Part shown: positions 24,893 to 35,700 of the stretch, piece by piece
How positions within the stretch are numbered: position 1 is the first letter of the stretch
How the letters are laid out: each line of letters starts with the position of its first letter
DNA from: Euryarchaeota archaeon UBA462
GTDB lineage: Archaea; Thermoplasmatota; Poseidoniia; Poseidoniales; Thalassarchaeaceae
Assembly (NCBI GenBank): GCA_002506755.1
Contig: DAYD01000021.1
Location: forward strand, 45,606-109,605
Reading direction: 5' to 3'
DNA: 64,000 nt
Notes under the pieces: model-generated
Told to the model about the DNA's origin: nothing
The model's input: only the letters and a program-made list of their open reading frames with translations
The model's database searches: none
Program-made: the position numbers and the translations under genes

Positions 24893-27800
24893 ATGGCGGC
24901 AGATGGCAAGGCCAGTTCAATTTCATTGACTGGGTTGTTTTTGATGAGCATTATACTCACAATGGCACTTCCTGCAGGGACTGCAATGGCCTCTAACGAA
25001 ACATCCCAAGGCACGATAACTGGGACTGAGACTTGGATGGGGATACATCAGGTCTCTGGAGACGTAACAGTAGCGCCAGGCGCTAAACTAATAATAAATC
25101 CAGGAGCAACAGTAATTTTCCAGAATGGCACACATTTAGACGTTAGGGGTAGCCTCTGTGCCGGTGCATTGTCTTGCGGGGCGCCTTCCGACGCAAATCC
25201 GGCTATGGAAATTACACTCATCTGGGAGGCCCCGTCAAACGGAAGCGCCAGAGGTGAGTGCTATGGAATGAGCAATGGCAATCAAGAAATCTTCATCGAG
25301 GATCCCTCTTGTAACGAAGGAGTTCTCATGAGAAGCTCAATAGACCTTTCACAGACACAACTTAGGCATGTTTCATTTCAAGGAGCATGGGGTATGCCGT
25401 ACTACATCCAAAGTGTAGGGGAGTTTCGCTATGCAGCCTTGGTTCTAGATGGTGCTAGCCCCACCCTTACCGAGCTATCATTCAGCCAAATAAATACATC
25501 CAGCGTCATGACTACGAACCTAGCTCAACCCATATTCAATGGCGGTGATTTCGCCGTAGGAGTGGGGGAAGATGGCGGGAGAGTCGGATCCGCGCTCCAG
25601 ATTTATTCATCAGGATCATCTGTCAGCCCATTCCAGATTTCAGATATCAGCCTAACGGCAACAAACAATGGTTGCCAACAGAACGCAGGAGGTAGGTCCG
25701 CTATCTGGGCGGAAGACTCATTCATTGAGATCGACAATGCCGAAATTACGGGAGATTACGGATTATACCTCAGAACTTCAGCAGGAACTGTGTCAAATTC
25801 CGTATTGAATGTAAATTGCAATGGAATTGACCTATGGGGGAAGAAGGCAGTCGGGTCTACATCATTTGGATTTGAGATATCGGACAACGATATCACCACC
25901 ATTGAAGGCAATGGGGTATATGGGGCCGGATCATCATTGTTCACTTTAACAAACAACGACATCGAGGGTGCCGCAAGTGCATCTGGTATTGTTGTATACA
26001 ATAGTGAGGCTCATATCCACAATAACGACATAGGACCAATTAACGGTTTCTTTGGATTACAACTCGGTGGAACTTATGACGTAATTGCCGAGAACAATAC
26101 TATTTTTGACACTAGCTTTTCCCCGGTTGCCGCTGGACAGTATTGGGGAGGGGGCATAAGATCCGCCTCAAGAGTTCTACTAGCCAACAACACCATCTCA
26201 TACGCCGGTGCCGCTACTTGTTCTAGCGACGTAAATTGGGATGGTCAATTCCCTTGTCCGGTAATTCATGCCTATGTTACCGGAGTGACAATGTACGACA
26301 ATACAATAACATCTACAGGTGAAGCTGACGGCATACGAGCAGTAGGATCCTTACTCGACATCCAAAGGAATTCATTCGATGTAGCAAAAACCGGGGCAGT
26401 TATCAAAAACTACGATAGCGGGTATGCAAACAATGACCAATATGGGTCATTGGCGTACTTCTCAGAAAATGACTGGAATCAAGTAGAATCAACCTACAAC
26501 ATCACGAAGAGCTCGGTCACATCTCAATCTGAATACATCCCTTCTCCCCCTACTGGCGAGTTTCCCGTTCGCCTTTCTTGGCCGGATCAAGAGGCATGGC
26601 CGGAAAACGGATTCCAAGGAAAAATTATCCCAACTCCTGTGAAGGAATGCAGTACCTGCATGAATATGACTCCAAGGAATTTCCCCCTCGGAGTTAGCAT
26701 GGACAACAATTCAACTGTCTTTACCTTCGCTGATTTAACAAACCTTGACTTATCCAAAGTTAAAATCGCATCTCAACCAACTCATTTTGCCGTACAGGTA
26801 AGTAGAGCCGAGCTAGTCAGGTTTCAGACACTCATTAACGGGGAAAAGGTCAGTGACGCTTTGGTAATAGTTGAGGACGCACTTGGAAACGATCTCTACA
26901 GAATCAACACTGCAGGAGATGGTTTCACACCTTGGGTGGCCCTTCCATCAAACTTCCATCTGGATTTCCGAGGTTTGGGGGGCGGAGATAACCCTGATGG
27001 ATTTGCGGATGATGAGTACGAAGATTCTTGCTCGGATGGAATAGATAATGATGGCGACTTGGTAGTTGACACAAATGATCCAAGCTGCGATTACTCTAAT
27101 GACTCCAGAGAAATGTCACTCTACAGGTACACGGCTTACAAGTTTGGATACGGATATTTCTCCGGTGAGTTTACGCTTCAGGAAGCATCACTGGAAGAAA
27201 CCGCGCAATTGGAGAATTCCGGGCCCACGGTTATGGTCACTCAAAACGACGGGCATTCTTTCAGAAGGATCGTGAATATAACTGGTAGCGCCCATGACGG
27301 ACAATTAGCCAACAGCTATCCTTCAGACGAACTTGCACAGTGGGACCAAGGCGGATACGTTCACTCGGTTCAGGTGAAAAATCCTTTCACAAGCTCATGG
27401 GAGAATGCTGGAGAAGCAATAGACACGAGTGGAGCAAACCAAGGCGAGGTCACAAGGTTTAATCGTCCATTCAGCTCTTGGTATTACGAAATAGATCTAA
27501 GCGCTCTCGCAGGAGAAGGGGACTATACCTTTGAGTTCAGATCTTTTGACGGCATAGATTACAGTCCTGTAGTATCAAGGACAATCAAACTAAACACTCA
27601 ACCACCAACATTAGTCGTGAATACGCCGAGTACATTTTCATCACATGATGACGGCAAGGTATTCTTCGAAGGTTATGCTCAGGATCCCTATGGATGCCCC
27701 AATGAGTGCAACAAAGATATCGGATTAATTCACATTAGGGTAGAAGGTCCATACGATTCCTACACAACTAAGGTCTCTGCTAGCGAGGATGGTACTTGGA

Positions 27801-29173
27801 ATTACACTTGGGATTTCCCAATCGTACAAGAGATAATGATGTATGAATTTGAGATTTGGGCTTCCGATTCCGATTTTTGTAATGATGAATTGGATGAGTG
27901 CCAGTCAGTCACTCTAGCTCTGACAATAGATAATCGGAATAGCCTGCCCACTGTAAGTGTGAATCAACCAATTACCGGGACTAGGATCTCATCATCATCT
28001 GAGGCAATTCTACAAGGGGTTGCAAGGGATTTCGATGGCCAGATTACCAGAGTAGATATAGAGATCGAGGACATATCAAATGATTTCGTTATGGTATTCG
28101 ATACAAGTGTAACCGAGTTCTCCCAGGAAGGCGAATGGGAATTGAAACTGGATACAGGCTTCCTTAGCCAACTTCGACATGATGGTGAGTATTTACTTAG
28201 GTTCAGGTCGTATGATGGTACGGATTACAGTGGCTGGTCAGAAGTTACAATAATTATCGATAACCCGAAGAATGCTGGAAACAACCAACCTACATTCGAC
28301 TCGTCAGGATGGGCGACAGAGATTACATTGTATTGCGATCTTGAATCCAACTCTATTGACAAATGCACCACAGCAGAGATCGACCTTAGACAATATTTTT
28401 CTGATTTGGATGGTAATTCGGATATCCAATTTTTCTCCGTCTACAATGACACTTCCTTAGACGATGATGATAGATATCCACTCGTTATAGGAATTGGAAG
28501 CGATGGTATCGCACGGTATGATCCTGCAGACATGCAATTTTATGATGACAATATGGAGGCTTGGAGCTTGCATGACGTCATCTTCATAGCTACGGATTCT
28601 TGGGATTCTAGGGCTAATTCAGATCCCGTATCCTTCAGAGTAGTCCCACTACAATTCTCAATTCAAGAACCTGACAAGTCATGGTTTGATGGCGAAGAAG
28701 TAGCAGTATACACTGGAATAGGGTTGCCTGGAAAGCAGGTGTCAGTATCAATAGATGGCATACCAGTCGCTACAGCATTGGTATCTGAAAACGGAACTTG
28801 GGAATTACAGATACCCGCTTCTAGACTTGATGAAGTCTCATCAACCCCCGAATTCACCTATGGAGGTCAGACTACAGAAGCCTCTCCGATTTCCAAAGGA
28901 GAGCAAACTGGGAGCTCATCAGGATTAATGGTTACACTTGTCATAGCATTATCTGGATTAGTCGCTCTATTGTCACTGGCTTACTTTGGAGGTTTCATCG
29001 GTATTGAGATTGAGGACGAATCGGACTACAGGAAAACCCCGGCACAAATTCCCGAAGAAAACGGTGCCGAGCCAAGGAGCACACCCAATTTGGAAAAGTA
29101 CGAAGACCATCCGGGGTGGCTATGGGATAGTGAATCAGAAAAATGGGTCCCGGATCCTGATTTCACCGAATAA
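24893..29173 (+). CDS. Giant secreted parallel beta-helix surface protein with C-terminal anchor
   Basis: A 1426-aa exported protein. A signal peptide (about residues 8-34) is followed to about residue 550 by repeated Asn-ladder coils (NNTI, ENNTIFD, DNDITTIEGNGVYG) typical of right-handed parallel beta-helices (NosD/pectate-lyase type). Residues 713-733 carry an Asp-rich CSDGIDNDGD...DPSC segment that may bind calcium. Several Ig/FN3-like units follow (LVVNTPSTFSSHDD..., LPTVSVNQPITGTRISSSSEA), then a membrane helix near 1344-1370 and a cytoplasmic tail ending in a Trp-rich HPGWLWDSESEKWVPD motif. No catalytic carbohydrate-lyase residues can be assigned, so adhesion, scaffolding or polysaccharide binding are all possible. 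It is the third gene of the aglB surface block. Confidence 0.75.
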   Translation: MAADGKASSISLTGLFLMSIILTMALPAGTAMASNETSQGTITGTETWMGIHQVSGDVTVAPGAKLIINPGATVIFQNGTHLDVRGSLCAGALSCGAPSDANPAMEITLIWEAPSNGSARGECYGMSNGNQEIFIEDPSCNEGVLMRSSIDLSQTQLRHVSFQGAWGMPYYIQSVGEFRYAALVLDGASPTLTELSFSQINTSSVMTTNLAQPIFNGGDFAVGVGEDGGRVGSALQIYSSGSSVSPFQISDISLTATNNGCQQNAGGRSAIWAEDSFIEIDNAEITGDYGLYLRTSAGTVSNSVLNVNCNGIDLWGKKAVGSTSFGFEISDNDITTIEGNGVYGAGSSLFTLTNNDIEGAASASGIVVYNSEAHIHNNDIGPINGFFGLQLGGTYDVIAENNTIFDTSFSPVAAGQYWGGGIRSASRVLLANNTISYAGAATCSSDVNWDGQFPCPVIHAYVTGVTMYDNTITSTGEADGIRAVGSLLDIQRNSFDVAKTGAVIKNYDSGYANNDQYGSLAYFSENDWNQVESTYNITKSSVTSQSEYIPSPPTGEFPVRLSWPDQEAWPENGFQGKIIPTPVKECSTCMNMTPRNFPLGVSMDNNSTVFTFADLTNLDLSKVKIASQPTHFAVQVSRAELVRFQTLINGEKVSDALVIVEDALGNDLYRINTAGDGFTPWVALPSNFHLDFRGLGGGDNPDGFADDEYEDSCSDGIDNDGDLVVDTNDPSCDYSNDSREMSLYRYTAYKFGYGYFSGEFTLQEASLEETAQLENSGPTVMVTQNDGHSFRRIVNITGSAHDGQLANSYPSDELAQWDQGGYVHSVQVKNPFTSSWENAGEAIDTSGANQGEVTRFNRPFSSWYYEIDLSALAGEGDYTFEFRSFDGIDYSPVVSRTIKLNTQPPTLVVNTPSTFSSHDDGKVFFEGYAQDPYGCPNECNKDIGLIHIRVEGPYDSYTTKVSASEDGTWNYTWDFPIVQEIMMYEFEIWASDSDFCNDELDECQSVTLALTIDNRNSLPTVSVNQPITGTRISSSSEAILQGVARDFDGQITRVDIEIEDISNDFVMVFDTSVTEFSQEGEWELKLDTGFLSQLRHDGEYLLRFRSYDGTDYSGWSEVTIIIDNPKNAGNNQPTFDSSGWATEITLYCDLESNSIDKCTTAEIDLRQYFSDLDGNSDIQFFSVYNDTSLDDDDRYPLVIGIGSDGIARYDPADMQFYDDNMEAWSLHDVIFIATDSWDSRANSDPVSFRVVPLQFSIQEPDKSWFDGEEVAVYTGIGLPGKQVSVSIDGIPVATALVSENGTWELQIPASRLDEVSSTPEFTYGGQTTEASPISKGEQTGSSSGLMVTLVIALSGLVALLSLAYFGGFIGIEIEDESDYRKTPAQIPEENGAEPRSTPNLEKYEDHPGWLWDSESEKWVPDPDFTE

Positions 29174-29228
29174 TTGTCCAACCACTTCCTACTAACATTA
29201 TTGAAGTGTGGGTGACGGTAATTCAAGT

Positions 29229-31757
29229 ATGGCAAGCGTCGCGACCTCCAGACCAGGTGTCCAAGAGAGGATATTCCTGCACCTAAGCGACTTTGTCGAC
29301 CACAGTGAAAAGGTGGAAGTTCCTTTCGCTTTATCCCAAATGGGGATAGCCAATGCAGTTTCTATAGCCAGATCAAATGTCCCACGTGCAATATCTGGGA
29401 TGAAGGAAGCGGGCCACCTTATTGAAAGACAGGTCCACGTTACCGGGGTATCCAGAAAAAGAAAGGCATATTTCCTTACGGATGATGGTGTAAAGGTAGC
29501 TGATGAGATATGGGATAAAGTCTCAGAGGCTACAGTTCGAGTTGTGCATCCAGATGGCCGATCAGAGAATTGTTCCCTAGCAGAAGCATTGGAGCGAGTC
29601 GAATTACCATTGCGGCACGTTGACATGTTGAGATACATGGATGATTCCGGTACCATTGATCTCTCCGGACTAACTTCGGAACTCGTCGAGCGAGACCTCT
29701 CCAAACACATCGAGAAGCAACTTGTCTCTTACTTGAACGACCTGCCAAGGACTAGGAGATTCTACGGTAGGGAAGAAGAACTCCAAGTCATGGCCAACCT
29801 GCTGGAAGCAAAATCTGCATCAATTCTCGTACCAGGAATTGCAGGAATTGGAAAAACCTCGCTATCAACCAAAATTCTCGACAGGTTCACTCACAGAAGA
29901 AACTTACTCTATCACAGGTGTCAAGACTGGGAGGGATCACGAGCATTCTTGGAGGCATGCGCTGAATGGCTATCTTCTATTGGACAGAACGACCTATCTG
30001 ATTATCTGGCCTCCACAGCCGTTCCAAAAACTAGCATGGCAGTGAATTTGATTGAAGATGGCCTTTCAGATTCACCATCTCTAATCGTTATCGATGATTT
30101 ACACAAAGTTGGCGATGATACTCTTTATTCTATCCTAAAAGAGCTAACCTTGAGAATACACAAACTCAAAGAGGTTGGACTGGTAATGTTTTCCAGATCA
30201 TTCAGAATGGTCGTCCCCGAATCCGACCAGTCAGGCAACATAGTTACACTTGTTATGCCGCTACAGGGATTAGATGAAGAATCAAGCAAGCAAATTTTAA
30301 CAGCTATGCCAAAAATGAATTCCGATCAGTTTACTCATATTTACTCACTTTCTCGAGGTCATCCATTGATACTCGAATTAATAAATAGGGGAAATGTTGC
30401 CGAAACTTTCCACGCTACACTCGAAGCGTTCGTTGAAAAAGAGATTTTTAGCAGACTCTCGGGATCAGAAAAGAGACTACTTGGAGCGATTGCAGTTTTC
30501 CGTGAGCCCATCCCCATTCAGGCAATACATCAAGTTGAAGATGGAATTGACCTTCTTGATGACCTAGTCGAGAAAGGGTTAGCCCGTCAATCAGATTCAG
30601 AAAATTATGACGTTCACGATTTGGTCAGAGAATTTCTTATGAGGTCGATGGATGAGGTGATGAAAACGGATCTTCACTCATCAGCTGTCAATTGGTACCG
30701 AAACCGGAAAAATAGCGCAACTGATAGGATTGAATTTATTCATCACCTCAGGCATACCGGAGACGAAGATGGCCTTGCAGAAGTATTACTCACCGAGGGA
30801 CGTGGACTAATTAGCTCCGGTCATACGGAATTACTCTCAATACTAAATTCACTTGAAAGTGATGATTTCGACCCAAAAAGCTGGGGTTTAATTAGAGAGC
30901 TCAGAGGCGATATACTAACTATCCAAGGAAGGTGGGATGAGGCAGAGATAGAATATGATGCCGCAACAAAAAGGGTTGAAGGATCCGAACCAAGCAGAGA
31001 GCTCGCACGTCTTCTATCTGCAAGAGCGGATATAGCAGTTAAGCGTGGAGCAATGGATGATGCTTTGGAACTGCATAGAAACGCTCTCAAAATACAAGTC
31101 GACATTAGAGACGCATTAGGAGCTGCCAAAAGTTACAACAATATGGGTAGCATATTCCGTAGGAGAAAGGACTTGAGGAGAGCGCTAGAGGTATACGGCA
31201 ATGTGGAAGATCTGCTCGAAAAGGAAAAGGATCCAGAGCTTAATGAGGAAAGAATCGGTCTCGCGTCAGCTTTCATTGAGATGGGAGAATATGATAGGGC
31301 CAGAGAGCACGCACTTTTCGCTTACGAGGACACAAAAGACTCCGGACAAGATTTCCTGCATGCCAGATCAAGAGCAGTTCTAGGGAGATATTATGCTAAG
31401 ATATCTGACAACGATTTGGCATTGCTACATTACTCCGGAGCATTAGAAACCCTTTCTGATCAAAATGATCCGAAAAGTGCAGTGGAGGTTGAAATGCTCC
31501 TAGGGCAGGTCCTAATTGATGCTGGTAGAAAGGAAGAGGCCGCAGAACACTACTTGAATGGGTTAGCAGTAGCCGAGTCCAACGATTATAGGATGTTACA
31601 AGGTGAGCTACTAGCAAGACTTGGAGAAATTGAAACAGATCGTTCCCAAAGGATGAGCTATCTCCAGAGGTCTCTATCCTTATTCAGGGATCTAGGTGCC
31701 GTAGGCCGGATGAGGGAAGTTCAAAATTCTGTTCACAGGGCGGTAATGGGTAAGTAA
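29229..31757 (+). CDS. Winged-helix/STAND-type ATPase/TPR protein
   Basis: A protein of 842 aa from ATG 29229 (849 from GTG 29208). Residues about 8-95 look like a winged helix-turn-helix with SNVPRAISGMKEAGHLIERQ and a basic wing (SRKRKAYFLTDDG). A NACHT/NB-ARC-like NTPase follows: FYGREEEL entry motif, Walker A GIAGIGKTS near 203-211, Walker B LIVIDDLHKV and an arginine-containing sensor VMFSRSF. From about residue 530 there are helical TPR repeats (WDEAEIEYDAATKR, SYNNMGSIFRRRKDLRRALE). This order is that of MalT/AfsR-like signal-gated regulators, in which TPRs sense a ligand and ATP drives oligomerisation. It sits 55 bases after the beta-helix gene, so it may regulate the surface block; no ligand can be named. 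A defence-type STAND sensor is an alternative. Confidence 0.75.
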   Translation: MASVATSRPGVQERIFLHLSDFVDHSEKVEVPFALSQMGIANAVSIARSNVPRAISGMKEAGHLIERQVHVTGVSRKRKAYFLTDDGVKVADEIWDKVSEATVRVVHPDGRSENCSLAEALERVELPLRHVDMLRYMDDSGTIDLSGLTSELVERDLSKHIEKQLVSYLNDLPRTRRFYGREEELQVMANLLEAKSASILVPGIAGIGKTSLSTKILDRFTHRRNLLYHRCQDWEGSRAFLEACAEWLSSIGQNDLSDYLASTAVPKTSMAVNLIEDGLSDSPSLIVIDDLHKVGDDTLYSILKELTLRIHKLKEVGLVMFSRSFRMVVPESDQSGNIVTLVMPLQGLDEESSKQILTAMPKMNSDQFTHIYSLSRGHPLILELINRGNVAETFHATLEAFVEKEIFSRLSGSEKRLLGAIAVFREPIPIQAIHQVEDGIDLLDDLVEKGLARQSDSENYDVHDLVREFLMRSMDEVMKTDLHSSAVNWYRNRKNSATDRIEFIHHLRHTGDEDGLAEVLLTEGRGLISSGHTELLSILNSLESDDFDPKSWGLIRELRGDILTIQGRWDEAEIEYDAATKRVEGSEPSRELARLLSARADIAVKRGAMDDALELHRNALKIQVDIRDALGAAKSYNNMGSIFRRRKDLRRALEVYGNVEDLLEKEKDPELNEERIGLASAFIEMGEYDRAREHALFAYEDTKDSGQDFLHARSRAVLGRYYAKISDNDLALLHYSGALETLSDQNDPKSAVEVEMLLGQVLIDAGRKEEAAEHYLNGLAVAESNDYRMLQGELLARLGEIETDRSQRMSYLQRSLSLFRDLGAVGRMREVQNSVHRAVMGK

Positions 31758-32564
31758 TTACACGATGGCCAATTTGCTAGGCTCTTCAACACCAGCCCAA
31801 TGGGTGAACTCAGGGCCTTTCTGTTTGGAAATTGACACGCTCCCTTCAAATTCATCCCCCATGGCAAGAAGAACTTCACTTTCTGCAATATGGGGGGCGT
31901 TATTACTTTCAGAAAGATGACAGAGCACCACGCTCTGAAGATTCTTGTTGCTTACCTCCTGTAGAATTTGACCTGTTTGGAAATTAGAAAGATGACCCCC
32001 TCTGCCGGAAATTCTTCTCTTTAGTGAGTCAGGATAAGGTCCGCGCAGCAGTCTCGAATGATCGTAATTTGCCTCTATCGAAATATGATTGCAACCCGAC
32101 AATTGTTTGACAAGATCTCTTGTGGCTTCACCCAAATCAGTCACTATTCCTGCCCTGCTACCTCTTCCGTCACTCGCAATTATTCCTACATTATCGGAGT
32201 CATCATGGGGGACTGGGATCGTAAGCATACTCATGCCACCTGGAAAATCAAGCCGTTCCAAATTGCCGAAAGTAGTGCACTCCTCGATGGGTCTCCAACC
32301 CATCCTGATAGCTGTCCCCAAATTGCAATGTAGCGAAGCCCCCCATTTTTTCGATGCCCTCAAAGCCGAGCCCGAATGGTCTTTATGATGGTGCGTCACA
32401 ACAACTGCATCGATAGAGTTAGGATCAACATCTGCTATCGCCAATCGATTCTCCGTCTGCTTTAGACTGAACCCACAATCCACCAGGACATTGCAATTCT
32501 CAGTGCTGATCAGAGTGGCATTTCCCCTGCTACCAGATCCTAAATGAGTAATTCCCAACCCCAT
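31758..32564 (-). CDS. MBL-fold metallo-hydrolase (YycJ/WalJ-like)
   Basis: The open frame extends upstream to 32756, but the extra 64 codons overlap the 5' end of the divergent giant gene and lack family similarity. ATG 32564 begins MGLGITHLGSGSRGNATLI, the usual start of YycJ-type proteins, giving 268 aa. Metal-ligand motif THHHKDHSG is clear; a later PVPHDDSDNVG histidine and SIEANYDHS block supply further ligands. Relatives are zinc-dependent nucleases or hydrolases; WalJ is linked to DNA processing in Firmicutes. Function in archaea is not established. Its stop codon directly abuts the stop of the STAND gene. The start revision is well supported by family length (about 260-265 aa). Confidence 0.8.
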   Translation of the reverse strand: MGLGITHLGSGSRGNATLISTENCNVLVDCGFSLKQTENRLAIADVDPNSIDAVVVTHHHKDHSGSALRASKKWGASLHCNLGTAIRMGWRPIEECTTFGNLERLDFPGGMSMLTIPVPHDDSDNVGIIASDGRGSRAGIVTDLGEATRDLVKQLSGCNHISIEANYDHSRLLRGPYPDSLKRRISGRGGHLSNFQTGQILQEVSNKNLQSVVLCHLSESNNAPHIAESEVLLAMGDEFEGSVSISKQKGPEFTHWAGVEEPSKLAIV

Positions 32565-32734
32565 AATCCAGTCAGCCCAACAACGGCCTTTGAACAAATC
32601 CATAGTCTCCACCGGGCAAAGGTAAATTTTCAGTCCCACGTAGTATGTCAGACCTGGTAACAAATTCTTGTACGAACTACGCTCCATCAGCATGATAAAT
32701 CCAATATTGCCACAAAAATATACCGGGTGGGCGA

Positions 32735-35700
32735 ATGCGTCGCAAACAAACAGCATTACTGATATCCCTGTTGATACTCTCTAGTCTGGCATTCATCTCA
32801 CAAACAAGACCACAGTCACCAGTTTCATCAACTGATCCAAATTTGGCCGAAGGAACAGAATCGCCTGTTACTGATCAGGATGGCGATTTAATTCCAGACA
32901 TTTACGAAGTTATTTTTGGAGAGGATTTCACTGTAGAATCAGAAAATTACGAGGCATCGATAAAAGGCCTCAATCCATCCGATTCTACGGATAATTCCAC
33001 CGATAATGACAAAGATGGATTAACCGCTCTCCAAGAATATTGCTGGCCTTATACTCTCGATAACTGCTTCGAGAACAGAGATGGCTTGACTGGGAAACCA
33101 CCTGAAGACACTGCATCGGGACTTAGGGAATATCTAGATCCAAGAGTTTCTGATACAGATGGAGACGGTATTCCCGATGGATATGAGGTGTATATGTGCA
33201 CCGAGGGTGGACTTTACAAGAGCGACCCAAATGATCCACTAAACCCGAATAATTTTTGGGAATGCAGATATTTTGACCCACTCGATCCAAGCGACAAAAT
33301 GGCAGATTTCGATAGGTGCGAAGCAGACTTTAGCTGGGGGTGCGGGGATGGTTTTGATTTCAATGGCGATGGGTCAATAGATGAAGGGGAATTGTTCACT
33401 AACACCGAGGAATATCAGTTTGGAATTCCCGATGATTGGATAACTGAAAGGGATGGCCTATGGTGTTGGGGGACAATTCAGGGATTGGAGGAAAACTCCT
33501 GTCAGACCCTCTATGAGAGGCCCACAGGAGAATCTGGCTGGATGGGCACTGATCCCCGGTTCAGCGACTCTGATTACTTTTATTGGGATGAAATACAACC
33601 CTCACAGTTAGAAATACTGGGGGATGGCATTCCTGACGGGTGGGAATCCCACCATGGCCTTGATCCATTAAATGCGAGCGATGCGATACTAGATAGCGAC
33701 TTAGACGGTTGGGACCAAAATAGGGACGGAATCATTACCCAAGACGTCACTACTGGCACGTCACAATGGGGGGAGTCGTTCAGTAACTTCGAAGAATATC
33801 TTGTTGACTTTGATGATTCTAGTCATGTAACACCGGGACTAAGGGGCACGAAGCTCTACTCCCAGAGCGAGCAATTGATTTTCGATCATTCTACGGCCGT
33901 CAGTTTAGGGGATCCTGCGGTTCACTCAATAGTGCCAGACCAAGCTAGGGAGAGGCTCTTGGTTGGGACAAAATATGGAATTACGGCCATTGATCCATTT
34001 AGAGGCTATACTTCGGATTTTTATTTCTCGCCAGGTATTGAATTAAACTCAATGATTTATCACGAAATTGGAGATTCTGATACTTTAGTTGTGGCCACTA
34101 ATGTTGGGATTCACACGATACCCTTGGAGAACGGACTACCATTAATGGAAGCTATGGAAACAAGAGAAATCGGTAGTATTAATGTTATTATGCCACTAAA
34201 TTCGGAATCATCTCAAATCGACTTTCTATTTATGGGCGGTGAGAATGTTTGGAGGTCACGATTAGCTCAAGACACCTCTTTAGAAAATTCCGAGATAACA
34301 TTCCTCGAAACCCTCTCGTCAATGCTCCATGAGTCAAATGCAACTGTACTATCTGCAGGTCATGCTACTGTATTGGGAAGGACTCCATTGTTATTGATAG
34401 GGACTGATATTGGACTAATTGGGTGGAATACTACTGACGGACAAGAAGACTCATCAAGACCTTGGTGGATTTTCGATAGGATAACTGCCGAGGATTATGT
34501 GACTGAGAATATTCTAGATTCCAGGAAGACCTCTATGGTGAACACAATATTCGTCGAGGAAACAAATCAAGGTTCCGATGTTGTTTGGTTGGGAACTGGG
34601 GGTGGCTTACATCAAGTAATCATGGACCTAATCATTTCTCAGCCTAAGGAGTCCTTCAACAATGAAAGGATGCTAAACATGGAAGGTCTAGTTTCTGGTG
34701 AAAATGAAATTCACTCCATATTGCCACAAGAGGGTATGATAGTCATCGGCTCTCAGAACGGTACTTGGTGCTTGGAGGGAGGCGCGGATGGGATTCTCGG
34801 ACCAGATAGAAATCAAACAACAATGCCCGGACTCGTCACATCTCTGGCAAAACTTGAGAGGAACGGAGAGGAGTGGGTTTTCGCTGGTATTTCTCCAGGC
34901 CGTTTCATGAATATTGCTCCCATGGACCCCCATTCCCATGACTCTGATTTGGATGGGATGCCCGATGGTTGGGAATTTGCTTATGGTTTGGACCCAACAG
35001 ATCCATTTGACGCTTCAAGAGACGCAGATGATGATGGTGTTTCAATTGGTAATTCAGGTGCATTCGGTTTCGATCGTCTTTGGAGTAATCTAGACGAATA
35101 CAGGTTTTCTGGGTCCTCATTTCTGGGCTTGAATGGAACCGATCCAAGGGTTTCTGATACTGACGGGGATGGTTTGTCTGATGGAGAGGAATACTGGGGT
35201 TGGTTCATAGAACCTTCAAATTTCGATTGTCATTATCTTAACGATGAATATGTCTGCAGTTCTGAAATTGGTCAATCAGCGGAGGATGTTCACATGGGAG
35301 GCTGGCTTGGCAGTGGTTCCAGTGGCGGTTCAGACCGTTCTACAGACCCTACAAATCCAGATACTGATGGGGACGGAATGCCCGATGGGTGGGAGATCAA
35401 ACACAGAAGATGGGTTGGTGATGTATACACTGGTGGAAATGAGTGGACTCTAGATCCAAACGACCCAAACGATGCTACGGAAGATGCAGACGGGGATGGA
35501 CTTTCTAACATATGTGAATACGAATGGGAACGGCTTCGAGAAGACTCGATTTCGAGTGGTATCAAATCGCATGGGGAATCTCCAAGATACATAGAAAATT
35601 GGACAGCTACAGATCCAAACAATAAGGACTCCGATTCGGACTCTTTGCCCGATGGATGGGAGGCAAGATATTCCTGTAATTGGCCTGCATCAAACTCGGG

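Noticed and set aside
32565..32756. 64-codon N-terminal extension of the MBL hydrolase
   Set aside because: It overlaps the divergent giant gene, and the family start fits ATG 32564.
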